Both the position numbers and the translations under genes were made by a program. From the NCBI GenBank assembly GCA_000681355.2, contig JJNX02000011.1, forward strand, positions 1 to 38,910: a DNA stretch of 38,910 nt, read 5' to 3'. A model generated the notes under the pieces. The model saw only the letters and a list, made by a program, of their open reading frames with translations, made no database searches and was not told the origin of the DNA. Within the stretch, counting starts at the first letter, position 1. Each line of letters begins with the position of its first letter. Positions 25,624 through 33,829 of this stretch are shown one piece after another. Source of the stretch: Peptococcaceae bacterium SCADC1_2_3 (GTDB lineage Bacteria > Bacillota > Desulfotomaculia > Desulfotomaculales > Nap2-2B).

Positions 25624-26028
25624 ATGAATGAAGAGGAAAAAAAGATCAGGGTTTTAATTGCCAACCCAGGCTTTGACGGACATTGGAAAGGTGCTAAAGT
25701 AACCATGGCGTTGCGAGATGCGGGTATGGAGGTCGTATATGTAGGAAACCAAACCACTCAAGCCATATATAAAACAGCCACCCAAGAAGATGTTGACGTT
25801 ATTGGCTTAAATCTTTTAAATCCGGAAAGCAAGTCATTGATTGTTGAAGCGCTGAACATCTTACAAGAAGAAAAAATGAAAGATTTTTTAGTTATTGTTG
25901 GCGCGGATATACCCCCGGAAGAAATAACTTACCTTAAGAATTTGGGAGTAGGCGAGGTATTTTCCTTAAGGGTTGAGGTAAACTTAGTGGTTGATTACGT
26001 TAAAAATAACTTAGTTCAAAAAACATAA
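25624..26028 (+). CDS. Stand-alone cobalamin (B12)-binding domain protein
   Basis: 134 aa, the size of one B12-binding Rossmann domain as in the C-terminal/small subunit of methylmalonyl-CoA mutase. It has the base-off/His-on motif DGHWKG (DxHxxG), plus VVYVGNQTT, VIGLNLLNPES (the GLS-like loop) and VIVGADIPPEE (the GG-like loop reads GAD). No mutase large subunit, chaperone or epimerase is nearby, so the catalytic partner must be elsewhere or it serves another B12 enzyme or regulator. GGGGGGAGAAAG upstream of the ATG. Confidence 0.85.
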   Translation: MNEEEKKIRVLIANPGFDGHWKGAKVTMALRDAGMEVVYVGNQTTQAIYKTATQEDVDVIGLNLLNPESKSLIVEALNILQEEKMKDFLVIVGADIPPEEITYLKNLGVGEVFSLRVEVNLVVDYVKNNLVQKT

Positions 26029-26047
26029 ATCATCACCTAATCATAAG

Positions 26048-26077
26048 TTGTTGTAAAGCCATCATTTTTATTATAAA
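26048..26077 (+). promoter_or_regulatory. Candidate promoter of rnpB
   Basis: TTGTTG at 26048-26053, an 18-base spacer, then TATAAA at 26072-26077. The predicted start falls a few bases before the RNase P RNA 5' strand at 26091. Confidence 0.55.
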
Positions 26078-26090
26078 ATATATATAAAGA

Positions 26091-26465
26091 GTGAGTAAAC
26101 TGGGTGATCGCGGGTGTGATTTTTTAAAGATTACACTTGAGGAAAGTCCGAGCTCCACAGGGCAGGGTGCTGGGTAACACCCAGTGGGGGCAACCCTAAG
26201 GAAAGTGCCACAGAAATGAAGACCGCCGTTTTGGTCATCAGTTAACAACTGACGACCAAAACGGTAAGGGTGCAACGGTGCGGTAAGAGCGTACCAGCGG
26301 CCGGGTGACCGGCCGGCTAGGTAAACCCCACCTGGAGCAAGACCAAATAGGGGAATAACAAGTGGCCCGCTTTAATTCCCGGGTAAGGTCGCTTGAGGCG
26401 GCAGGTAACTGTCGTCCTAGATAGATGATCATCCTTGACAGAACTCGGCTTACAGGTTTACTCAC
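26091..26465 (+). ncRNA. rnpB: RNase P RNA (bacterial type A)
   Basis: RNA component of RNase P, which matures tRNA 5' ends. The helix P1 strands are a perfect 10-bp pair (GTGAGTAAAC at 26091-26100, GTTTACTCAC at 26456-26465). The 5' core GAGGAAAGTCCGAGCTCCAC, an internal ACAGAAATGAAGACC region, GGTAAACCCCACC, and the 3' core AGAACTCGGCTTACAGGTTT are all present. The long P12 arm (CCGTTTTGGTC ... GACCAAAACGG) is typical of type A. A T run follows the closing stem and likely ends transcription. Convergent with the phosphohexomutase gene. Confidence 0.97.
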
Positions 26466-26472
26466 TTTTTAA

Positions 26473-27858
26473 TTAATATTCCCAGTCAAAATTACTTACC
26501 TCGGGCTGACTCAATAAAGCATCTTTCATAACTTTTGTAATCTGAGTCAACCCTTTCTTTGTTTTGGCTTCACAGCGCGCTACCAGTACGGCCTGAGTGT
26601 TTGATGCCCGCACTAAACCCCACCCGTCAGGAAATTGTACTCTCACCCCATCCACGTCAATAACTTCATACTGGTGTTTAAATAAACCGGTTAATTTTTT
26701 TACCACGGTAAATTTTTCTGAATCACTACACGGTATCCTGGTTTCGGCCGTGGAAAAGTATTGCGGTAAGGTATCAACCAGTTCAGATAATTTTTGGTGG
26801 CCATGAGAAAGAATCCGTAACAGACGACCGGCGGCGTAAAAAGCGTCATCGTAACCAAAATACTCATCGGCAAAAAACAGGTGCCCGGACATTTCTCCGG
26901 CAAAAACAGCGTTTAATTCCCGCATTTTAGCTTTAATTAAAGAATGCCCGGTACGGTAAAAAACGGGGATGCCGCCTAATTTTTTCACTTCATCAACCAG
27001 CGCCTGGGAGCATTTAACTTCAATAATAGCCATGGCCCCAGGATTTTTGGGCAAAATTTCGCGCCAGAAAAGAGCCATTAACTGGTCTCCCCAAATAACG
27101 CGCCCGCGGTCATCCACTGCCCCTATACGGTCGGCGTCACCATCAAAAGCTATCCCTAAATCAGCCCCGGTGGCGAGAACTGTTTTGATTAAATCCACCA
27201 AATTAGCTCTTTTTACCGGGTCGGGGTGATGGTTGGGAAAACTACCGTCAGGCTGGCAATAAAGCGGGGTTACCTCACAGCCCAGGGAAAATAAAAAATC
27301 CCCGGCAAAATATCCGGCGGTTCCATTGCCACAATCTACCACTACCTTAAGTTTACGGCGGCCTAACTTGATTTTTTCGGCCAACGTCTTCAGGTAATTC
27401 GGTACCGGGTTAGCCTGTTTTAATTTGCCGCTTCCGGAAACAAATTTTCCGTTCTCCATTAAACGGCGTAAATCCTGGATTTCTTCACCGTAAAGAGTAC
27501 CTGGACCACCGGCGGCTAATTTAAAGCCATTTTCCGGAGAAGGGTTATGGCTGCCGGTAATCATTACGGCACCGCTAATACCGTAAAGGATGCGGGCATA
27601 ATAAGTAATGGGGGTAATTACCGTACCTATATCGGTTACCTCGCAGCCCGTAGAAATTAACCCCCTGGCTAACGCAGCAAATAAACGCGGGGAGCTGGGG
27701 CGATTATCCCGGCCGACTAATACGCGCCGGTCATTAAACTGCTTAAGGTAGGTACCAAACGCTTTACCCAGTTGGAAGACTACCTCGTCGGCTAAATCCG
27801 TGTCCGCCACACCCCGAATATCATATTCCCGAAATATAGCCGGATTAAATTTTATCAT
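26473..27858 (-). CDS. Phosphomannomutase/phosphoglucomutase
   Basis: 461-aa alpha-D-phosphohexomutase of the AlgC/ManB type; interconverts hexose 1- and 6-phosphates for polysaccharide precursors. FREYDIRG at the start, phosphoserine loop MITGSHNPSPENGFKL, metal loop AFDGDADRIGAVD, sugar-binding GEMSGHLFF and the C-terminal phosphate loop VRASNTQAVLV. Ser in place of Glu in the usual RxSNTEP-type loop is within family variation. Overlaps the upstream zinc-ribbon gene by 14 bases. Confidence 0.94.
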   Translation of the reverse strand: MIKFNPAIFREYDIRGVADTDLADEVVFQLGKAFGTYLKQFNDRRVLVGRDNRPSSPRLFAALARGLISTGCEVTDIGTVITPITYYARILYGISGAVMITGSHNPSPENGFKLAAGGPGTLYGEEIQDLRRLMENGKFVSGSGKLKQANPVPNYLKTLAEKIKLGRRKLKVVVDCGNGTAGYFAGDFLFSLGCEVTPLYCQPDGSFPNHHPDPVKRANLVDLIKTVLATGADLGIAFDGDADRIGAVDDRGRVIWGDQLMALFWREILPKNPGAMAIIEVKCSQALVDEVKKLGGIPVFYRTGHSLIKAKMRELNAVFAGEMSGHLFFADEYFGYDDAFYAAGRLLRILSHGHQKLSELVDTLPQYFSTAETRIPCSDSEKFTVVKKLTGLFKHQYEVIDVDGVRVQFPDGWGLVRASNTQAVLVARCEAKTKKGLTQITKVMKDALLSQPEVSNFDWEY

Positions 27859-28066
27859 CCCCTTTAACTGGTTGATTTTGGCGAATATGAAAATGATTAT
27901 GTTGTAAAACTACCGTATGATGAGTACCACAAACGGGACAAATAAGGCCTTCGTTATTTTGAAAGCGCATTTCCCCCAAGTGATGACCGCAACAAGTAAC
28001 TTCAATGCCTGTAATATTTGCCTTAAGTAGATTTACCCGATAATCCGCCTTGTATTCTTTAGGCAA
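27845..28066 (-). CDS. Small zinc-ribbon-like protein
   Basis: 73 aa, not assigned to a named family. Possible metal ligands: VTCCGHHLGEM and, 20 residues later, CPVCGTHH, then a His-rich stretch (LQHNHFHIRQNQ). TTG start, with AAGG-containing sequence upstream. Its 3' end overlaps the mutase start by 14 bases, so the two are translationally coupled. Confidence 0.7.
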   Translation of the reverse strand: MPKEYKADYRVNLLKANITGIEVTCCGHHLGEMRFQNNEGLICPVCGTHHTVVLQHNHFHIRQNQPVKGDDKI

Positions 28067-28242
28067 GACCTTGTTCCCCCCCTTTATTGTTTATACCTAT
28101 ATTTTACCCTTTTATTATCTTGTTTGCCAACTAGAATTAAATTATAATTAGCTTAAAGAAAAAAATAAAGAAAAATAAATATACTAAATATTACCATACA
28201 AAAATTTATAAAAAAAGTAAAACTTTATCCGCTAAAAATTGT
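28067..28242. other. AT-rich intergenic region
   Basis: A gap between divergent genes. Apart from the promoter and leader listed separately I see no coding frame or repeat here. Confidence 0.5.
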
Positions 28243-28271
28243 TTGCTTTTGTAAATATCTGCTGTTATAAT
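28243..28271 (+). promoter_or_regulatory. Sigma-A promoter of the zinc-ribbon gene
   Basis: TTGCTT at 28243-28248, exactly 17 bases, then a perfect TATAAT at 28266-28271. Transcription would start near 28278, giving a leader of about 120 bases before the TTG at 28400. Confidence 0.7.
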
Positions 28272-28287
28272 TAAATTATCGTCTTAA

Positions 28288-28393
28288 CTAAGTGGCTTTA
28301 GACCCGGAACGCTTAAGTAGGAAAAGAACAAATCCCTTAACCTCCGTCTTTAAGCCAAATTAAGGAAGGACGAAAAACTTAGAGAAGGAGGTT
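28288..28393 (+). promoter_or_regulatory. Structured 5' leader with ribosome-binding-site complement
   Basis: Three nested helices can form: CTAAGT (28288-28293) with ACTTAG (28377-28382); GGCTTTAGAC (28294-28303) with GTCTTTAAGCC (28346-28356); and TTAAG..GG (28313-28321) with CCCTTAA (28334-28340). Separately, AACCTCC (28339-28345) is the perfect complement of GGAGGTT (28387-28393), the Shine-Dalgarno of the next gene. The two pairings compete for the CTTAA/AACCTCC strand, a layout like a translational riboswitch or RNA thermometer. I recognise no known riboswitch class. Confidence 0.5.
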
Positions 28394-28399
28394 ATTAAT

Positions 28400-28705
28400 T
28401 TGTTCGAGGACAAAACTTTAAACTGTCGGGAATGTGGTAAGGACTTTGTTTTTTCAGCCAGTGAACAGGAATTTTACGCCGCGAAGGGCTTCCAAAATGA
28501 GCCATCCCGGTGCGCTGATTGCCGGGCAGCCCGTAAACAATATCGTGACGGCCGCGGCGGCGGGATGCAAAGCCGTCAAAACAGAGAAATGTTCGATGCG
28601 GTGTGTGCTCGCTGCGGGCAGGCATGTCAAGTTCCTTTTCGTCCCAGTAATATAAGACCTGTTTATTGTAAAGATTGTTACCAGCTTAAAGCACGGGAGT
28701 ACTAA
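28400..28705 (+). CDS. Zinc-ribbon protein (zf-trcl type plus second CxxC pair)
   Basis: 101 aa. N-terminal zinc ribbon with CRECGKDFVFSASEQEFYAA, then RCADCRAARKQ (the probable zinc-ribbon zf-trcl family). A second four-Cys unit follows at the C-terminus: CARCGQACQVPF and YCKDCYQ. A basic, Gly/Arg-rich linker (RDGRGGGMQSRQNRE) joins them. Eight or more Cys suggest two zinc sites; the protein may bind nucleic acid but its role is unknown. TTG start with GGAGG 8 bases upstream, and a dedicated promoter, leader and terminator. Confidence 0.85.
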   Translation: MFEDKTLNCRECGKDFVFSASEQEFYAAKGFQNEPSRCADCRAARKQYRDGRGGGMQSRQNREMFDAVCARCGQACQVPFRPSNIRPVYCKDCYQLKAREY

Positions 28706-28717
28706 ACAAAGGTATGG

Positions 28718-28749
28718 TAGGGGCGTTAAATTAAAACGCCCCTATTTTT
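28718..28749 (+). terminator. Rho-independent terminator after the zinc-ribbon gene
   Basis: Perfect 10-bp stem TAGGGGCGTT / AACGCCCCTA, 7-base loop, then TTTTTC. It lies 13 bases after the stop codon. Confidence 0.9.
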
Positions 28750-28856
28750 CTTGACCGTACAATTGCAAATAATAGTTTATATAATTACTTACCTCTTCTT
28801 TAGGCTTCGGGCAGGCTGGAAGCCTACCCTACGTACCAAAATGGCCTTCATATGGT

Positions 28857-30215
28857 CTAATTACCCAGGCTGCACAAAGGGGCGGGAATACGCCCTCCCC
28901 GGCAGATAAACTCGTGGCTGGAAAACCGGTGCACTGACATCACGGGTGCCCGGCCCAGCAAGCCACCAAATTCTACGTAATCGCCAACTTTTTTTCCCGG
29001 TACAGGAATGATCCGGACGGCCGTGGATTTGCGGTTAATTACCCCCATAGATATTTCATCGGCAATAATAGCGGCAATAGTCTCCGGGCTGGTATCGCCA
29101 GGCACGGCAATCATATCCAGCCCTACCGAGCAAACACCGGTTAAAGCCTCTAATTTATCCAGACTTAATGCTCCTTCGGCCGCTGCTTTGGCCAGGCAAG
29201 CATCTTCACTAACCGGAATAAAAGTTCCTGAAAGCCCGCCCACATACGAGGAAGCCATAGCTCCACCTTTCTTTAAGGCGTCAGTTAAGAGAGCCAGTGC
29301 TGCGGTAGTACCATGGGTGCCGAAACGTTCTAAACCCATCGCTTCAAGGATCTCCGCGACGCTGTCCCCTACCGCCGGCGTAGGAGCTAAAGAAATGTCC
29401 ACTATCCCAAAAGGAACCCCTAAACGATCCGCCGCCAGACGGCCAATAAGCTCTCCCATACGGGTAATCTTAAAAGCTGTTTTTTTCACTATCTCCGCCA
29501 AAACACCAAGGTCGCACCTTTTGTTTTTTTCCACTACGCTTTTTACCACCCCCGGCCCTGATATTCCTACGTTAATAGTGCACTCCGGTTCACCGACGCC
29601 ATGAATAGCTCCGGCCATAAAAGGGTTATCCTCAGGAATATTACAAAAGACCACTAGCTTGGCGCAACCAAGGCCATTTTGGGCCGCGGTTGCCTGGGCA
29701 GTTTGTTTAATTATTTTACCCATTATATATACGGCATCCATATTTATGCCTGCTTTAGTAGTAGCTACGTTAACTGAAGCACACACTCTTTCCGTCTGCT
29801 TTAGCGCGGCGGGAATTGAGTAAATTAGCTTTTCATCGCTGGCGGTAAAGCCTTTATGAACTAGGGCCGTAAAGCCACCAATAAAATTAACCCCTACCGC
29901 GCCAGCGGCCTTATCCAAGCATAAAGCAAAATCCGTGTAATCAGCCTCGGGAGAGCATCCGGCAACCAAAGAAATGGGAGTTACGGCAATCCGCTTATTT
30001 ACAATAGGGATACCATACTCCCGGGCCAAATCATTTCCTACCGTTACTATATTTTTAGCCCGACTAGTAATCTTATGGTAAATCTTTTGCTGTGCTATAG
30101 CAGGATCATGATCGGCACAATCCAGCAAATTAATGCCCATAGTAACGGTCCGGATATCCAGGTTTTCTTCCTGAACCATTTTAATTGTTTCCATTATTTC
30201 CGCTAAGGTAAGCAT
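28857..30215 (-). CDS. DUF711 family protein (UPF0210, PFL-like)
   Basis: 452-aa protein of the UPF0210/DUF711 family, structurally related to glycyl-radical-type barrels but without a demonstrated activity. Family stretches: [47 protein letters not shown]-type segment [34 protein letters not shown] and [20 protein letters not shown]. Downstream of, and co-directional with, an ACT-domain gene; this ACT-DUF711 pairing is conserved in many bacteria and archaea. AAAAGGGAG precedes the ATG. Confidence 0.9.
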   Translation of the reverse strand: MLTLAEIMETIKMVQEENLDIRTVTMGINLLDCADHDPAIAQQKIYHKITSRAKNIVTVGNDLAREYGIPIVNKRIAVTPISLVAGCSPEADYTDFALCLDKAAGAVGVNFIGGFTALVHKGFTASDEKLIYSIPAALKQTERVCASVNVATTKAGINMDAVYIMGKIIKQTAQATAAQNGLGCAKLVVFCNIPEDNPFMAGAIHGVGEPECTINVGISGPGVVKSVVEKNKRCDLGVLAEIVKKTAFKITRMGELIGRLAADRLGVPFGIVDISLAPTPAVGDSVAEILEAMGLERFGTHGTTAALALLTDALKKGGAMASSYVGGLSGTFIPVSEDACLAKAAAEGALSLDKLEALTGVCSVGLDMIAVPGDTSPETIAAIIADEISMGVINRKSTAVRIIPVPGKKVGDYVEFGGLLGRAPVMSVHRFSSHEFICRGGRIPAPLCSLGN

Positions 30216-30241
30216 AGATTTATCTCCCTTTTAATAAAATA

Positions 30242-30535
30242 TTAAATGCGGTGCATATACCGGAAAGCATCTTCGTGCTGGGCGTCAATACGGACTCCAA
30301 TTTCTTTACCTTTAGCCAAAAGTTGTTTTTTTAAGGCGTTTAAGTCTAATTTGCTTTTCTCCATATCGGCAATCATAACCATGGCCAAAAATTCCTGTAA
30401 AATAGTCTGACTGATATCCAGAATATTTATATTGTTTTCGGTCAGCACCTGCGCCACCCCTGCGATAATCCCCACCCGGTCAGGTCCGAGCACGGTAATT
30501 ATAACGCGGCTTCCTTTACTTTGACCTTTATCCAT
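30242..30535 (-). CDS. ACT domain protein (UPF0237)
   Basis: 97-aa single ACT domain: RVIITVLGPDRVGIIAGVAQ, VLTENNINILDISQTIL and FLAMVMIADMEKS. ACT domains bind amino acids or other small ligands; this one probably senses a ligand for its operon partner DUF711. It lies 26 bases upstream of that gene on the same strand. Divergent from glnA. Confidence 0.92.
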   Translation of the reverse strand: MDKGQSKGSRVIITVLGPDRVGIIAGVAQVLTENNINILDISQTILQEFLAMVMIADMEKSKLDLNALKKQLLAKGKEIGVRIDAQHEDAFRYMHRI

Positions 30536-30612
30536 GTTGACCTTTTTCCCCTTCTTTCTTACTTTAGCAATTCGTTATTTAAGTTAAAAAATCCTGCCTA
30601 ATCAAAAAACTC

Positions 30613-30741
30613 TTTCTTTTTTTAAAAAATATGTTATACTTATGCTCAGGTTAAAATAAAGGTACAAAGTTGTATCTTTTTTGGGGCAAGGGGGCCTTCA
30701 TAACAGGCTGGAAAAAAGCAGTCTGGGGTTGAGGCTTTTTT
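30613..30741 (+). promoter_or_regulatory. glnA promoter and leader with two U-tailed hairpins
   Basis: Extended -10 TGTTATACT (TATACT at 30635-30640) with weak TTTCTT 16 bases upstream, giving a start near 30647. The leader then has hairpin 1, AAAGGTACA (30658-30666) paired with TGTATCTTT (30671-30679) and followed by a T run. Hairpin 2 is AAAAAAGC (30712-30719) paired with GCTTTTTT (30734-30741). Both look like weak intrinsic terminators ahead of the coding sequence, which suggests attenuation. Confidence 0.45.
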
Positions 30742-30783
30742 GTTGGTTGGCCCGGATAAAAAAGAAGGGGTGGATTTAAAATA

Positions 30784-32115
30784 GTGGTAGTCCGGACAGT
30801 AGATGACGTACTTAACTTAGCCAGAGAATTAGGGGTTAAATTTATTCGTTTACAATTTACTGATATTCTGGGAGTGTTGAAAAATGTTTCCATTACCATT
30901 GAACAGTTGGATAAAGCTTTAGCCGGAGAATTAATGTTTGATGGTTCCTCCATTGAGGGATTTGTGCGGATTGAAGAATCCGATATGTATTTGCGGCCTG
31001 ACCCGGCCACCTTTGTTACCTTTCCGTGGCGCCCGCGTGAAGGGGCAGTAGCCCGCTTAATTTGTGATGTTTACAACGCCGATGGCACCCCTTTTGTTGG
31101 TGATCCCCGCTGCGTTTTAAAACGCACCATTGCCGAGGCAAAAGAATTAGGGCTGGCCATGTACGTTGGTCCTGAGGCGGAATTTTTCCTTTTTCATCTT
31201 GACCACGAAGGAAATCCGACCACCAATACCCATGACCAGGCCGGTTACTTTGACCTTACGCCGGTTGATTTAGGAGAAAATGCCCGGCGGGATATGGTGC
31301 TTACTTTAGAACAAATGGGCTTTGAAATTGAAGCCTCGCACCATGAAGTTGCCCCCGGTCAGCACGAAATTGATTTTAAATATGCCGACGCCTTAGACAC
31401 CGCCGACAAAATTGTTACTTTTAGATTTGTCGTCCGGACCATAGCGCAAAGACATGGTTTGCACGCTACCTTTATGCCTAAACCAATATACGGCCTTGCC
31501 GGTTCCGGGATGCACCTTAATTTATCTTTAATAAAAGATGGTATGAACTGTTTTTACGATCCGGAAGCCCACGCGCAATTAAGCAACACCTGTCTTTATT
31601 TTATTGGCGGAATCGTGCGGCACGCGCGGGCAATCACCACCATTACCAACCCTACGGTAAACTCATATAAACGCTTAATTTCAGGCTACGAGGCCCCGGT
31701 TTATATTGCCTGGTCTTTTCGAAACCGCAGCCCTTTAATTCGAATCCCGGCTAAACGAGAGTCATCTACCCGCATTGAATTTCGTAGTCCCGATCCGTCC
31801 TGCAACCCGTATCTTGCTTTAGCCGTGTGTTTAAAGGCTGGTTTGGACGGAATTAAAAATCAAATCCTTCCGCCCCCGCCGTGCGACCGGAATATTTACG
31901 CCATGGCCCCTTCAGAACGGGAAGAGGCCGGCATTGGGAGCTTACCTTTAAATCTTTTTGAGGCCTTGCAAGAACTAAAAAATGATAAGGTGATTCAAGA
32001 AGCCCTAGGTCCTCACGTATTAAATCGCTTCATAGAAGCAAAACAAATTGAATGGGATAATTACCGGACGCAAGTACACCCTTGGGAATTAAAAGAGTAC
32101 TTAACTAAATACTAG
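30784..32115 (+). CDS. glnA: Glutamine synthetase type I
   Basis: ATP-dependent synthesis of glutamine from glutamate and ammonia. 443 aa, the length of GSI-alpha. Motifs: [20 protein letters not shown], metal-site PEAEFFLF and [66 protein letters not shown] and [20 protein letters not shown]. The adenylylation segment of enterobacterial GSI-beta is not present, so control is probably by feedback or by the leader. GTG start ([15 protein letters not shown]) with AAGGGGTGG upstream. Confidence 0.97.
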   Translation: MVVRTVDDVLNLARELGVKFIRLQFTDILGVLKNVSITIEQLDKALAGELMFDGSSIEGFVRIEESDMYLRPDPATFVTFPWRPREGAVARLICDVYNADGTPFVGDPRCVLKRTIAEAKELGLAMYVGPEAEFFLFHLDHEGNPTTNTHDQAGYFDLTPVDLGENARRDMVLTLEQMGFEIEASHHEVAPGQHEIDFKYADALDTADKIVTFRFVVRTIAQRHGLHATFMPKPIYGLAGSGMHLNLSLIKDGMNCFYDPEAHAQLSNTCLYFIGGIVRHARAITTITNPTVNSYKRLISGYEAPVYIAWSFRNRSPLIRIPAKRESSTRIEFRSPDPSCNPYLALAVCLKAGLDGIKNQILPPPPCDRNIYAMAPSEREEAGIGSLPLNLFEALQELKNDKVIQEALGPHVLNRFIEAKQIEWDNYRTQVHPWELKEYLTKY

Positions 32116-32151
32116 TAAAATGTTTTGTAATTATCGTTTTAATAATTGAGC

Positions 32152-32244
32152 CACCCCCACCCTAAACTTCTTCCTTTGAGGGGAAAATTAGAATTAGGGA
32201 CTTTTTTCCCTCCCCTTTTGAGGGGGAGGGTTAGGGTGGGGGTG
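32152..32244. repeat. Palindromic intergenic repeat (MITE-like)
   Basis: Outer perfect 14-bp inverted repeat CACCCCCACCCTAA (32152-32165) / TTAGGGTGGGGGTG (32231-32244). It encloses a further C/G-rich hairpin, CCCTCCCC ... GGGGGAGGG, at about 32208-32230. This matches a widespread class of CCCTAACCC-type bacterial intergenic palindromes. It lies between convergent glnA and the MATE gene and could terminate both. Confidence 0.8.
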
Positions 32245-32262
32245 ATAATTAAGCCATCGGCT

Positions 32263-33714
32263 TTACATTTTATTATTTTTGCCTTCTATATTCGCCTTCC
32301 ACCTGCCGCGCTGAAACAAAACCACCGAAATTATCCCTTGACCTAACGTGGCTACTAAAATAGCCCACCAGACCCCATTTACCCCTATGTTGACTGTTTT
32401 AGGAAGGTAAATAGCTATAGGAATTTGAACCCCGATTAAGGTAAAAAACGAAATAAATAAAGGGGTGGCGACATCTTTGGCCCCAATAAAAGCTCGCCTT
32501 AAAATAGTCCAGACAGCCAGAAAAAGCCAGCCTGGTACGGTTATTTTAAGGTAATTAATGCCAATATTTACTACTTCAGGGTTAACGACAAATAAACGGA
32601 CTACTTCACCGGCAAGGACAAATAAGATAATACCTCCCACTCCCATAATTAGCATATTGAAGCCCGCGGCTACCCAAGTACCGGCTATGGCGCGTTTTAT
32701 TTTTCTCGCCCCAATATTGTTTGACATTATTATGGCCGTAGCCATCGCCAGGTCAAGACCAGGTAAAGAAACCAGCATAAAAAGCCTTGTACCAATACCA
32801 TAAGCCGCTAAAGCGTTGGTTCCCCACCGGGCAACAATTCCTGCCATTACCAGCCCCACCACGCTCATACCCAACATCTCAACCGTATTAGGTCCAACTA
32901 ACCGTAGTGTTTCTTTTAACGTATGGAAACGAGGAAAATAAAGTTTAATTTTTTTAAAATCTAACCTTATAAAGGATTTCCCCTTAACCAGAACCCAAAG
33001 ACCGGCTAAAGTGCCTGCTGCTCCGGCAATCACCCCGGCAAGGGCGGCACCATCAACACCTAATTTTGGAAAACCAATACCCAGGATAAGTAAAGGATCT
33101 AAAACAAGATTAAGTATTATTTGCCCGCCCACAATCAGCATGGGCGAAAGCATATCTCCCCCGCTGCGTAAAATACTATTAATTACGTAAACAGGGAAAG
33201 TTATTATTGCTCCAGCCATATAAATCCTTAAGTATCCGGTAGCTAAAACCGCTACTTCCGGAGAGGCGCCCAACAATTTTAGCAAGCCGGGGGTAATTAA
33301 ATAACCAACAAGCCCCAACCCGAAAGATGCCGCAATGGTTATAGCTAAAATTTCCCCACTTAAGATACTGGCGCCTTCATAATCTTTTTGCCCTACCAGG
33401 TCACCTAAAATAGCAATGGTAGCATTGGATAAGCCAACCAGGGCAGTCCAAAAAAACATATAGCCGCTTCCTCCCACGGCTACCGCGGCAATCGCGGCCG
33501 AACCCAACCGGCTAACCCAATAGGTATCCAGCCCTATAAAGATGGTATAGAGAATAGTTCCAATCCATAGGGGAAAAACAACTGATAAAATGTTTTTAGT
33601 TATACTGCCGCTGGTTAAATCTTCTTTTTTAAAAAGTTTATGAAAATTAGGCCAAAAGTTCATATTAAAGTTAAGCAAGCCGTCTTTCATTTTTATTAGA
33701 TCAAGTTGATACAA
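32263..33714 (-). CDS. MATE family efflux transporter
   Basis: About 483 aa, twelve membrane helices in two similar halves; MATE proteins export cationic drugs or metabolites using a sodium or proton gradient. SVVFPLWIGTILYTIFIGLD then TYWVSRLGSAAIAAVAVGGS is the typical first helix and loop. LRLVGPNTVEMLGMSVVGLV opens the second half. The start is uncertain: TTG at 33714 and ATGs at 33690 and 33663 are all in frame and none has a clear ribosome binding site. The N-terminal 30 residues before LTSGSITKN are not conserved. Confidence 0.92.
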   Translation of the reverse strand: MYQLDLIKMKDGLLNFNMNFWPNFHKLFKKEDLTSGSITKNILSVVFPLWIGTILYTIFIGLDTYWVSRLGSAAIAAVAVGGSGYMFFWTALVGLSNATIAILGDLVGQKDYEGASILSGEILAITIAASFGLGLVGYLITPGLLKLLGASPEVAVLATGYLRIYMAGAIITFPVYVINSILRSGGDMLSPMLIVGGQIILNLVLDPLLILGIGFPKLGVDGAALAGVIAGAAGTLAGLWVLVKGKSFIRLDFKKIKLYFPRFHTLKETLRLVGPNTVEMLGMSVVGLVMAGIVARWGTNALAAYGIGTRLFMLVSLPGLDLAMATAIIMSNNIGARKIKRAIAGTWVAAGFNMLIMGVGGIILFVLAGEVVRLFVVNPEVVNIGINYLKITVPGWLFLAVWTILRRAFIGAKDVATPLFISFFTLIGVQIPIAIYLPKTVNIGVNGVWWAILVATLGQGIISVVLFQRGRWKANIEGKNNKM

Positions 33715-33715
33715 C

Positions 33716-33746
33716 TAATTAAGAATTAGAAATTAGGAATTAAGAT
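33716..33746. repeat. Short AATTAG-type degenerate repeat
   Basis: TTAAGAATTAGAAATTAGGA then ATTAAGATA: three to four degenerate copies of an AATTAG(A/G)-like 7-8-base unit just upstream of the MATE gene. Similar in style to the 7-base repeats at 14247 and 24726. Confidence 0.45.
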
Positions 33747-33829
33747 ACTAAGTTAAAATATTATAGGTTACCTAAAGAAATTACAAGAATTTTATAGGCC
33801 CTTAGGGAAAGAGTTTTTGATTTATTTAA

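Noticed and set aside
28801-28836. AGGCTTC ... GAAGCCT hairpin as terminator of the DUF711 gene
   Set aside because: The stem is real (7 bp) but lacks a U tract on the minus strand. It resembles a common short palindromic repeat rather than a terminator.
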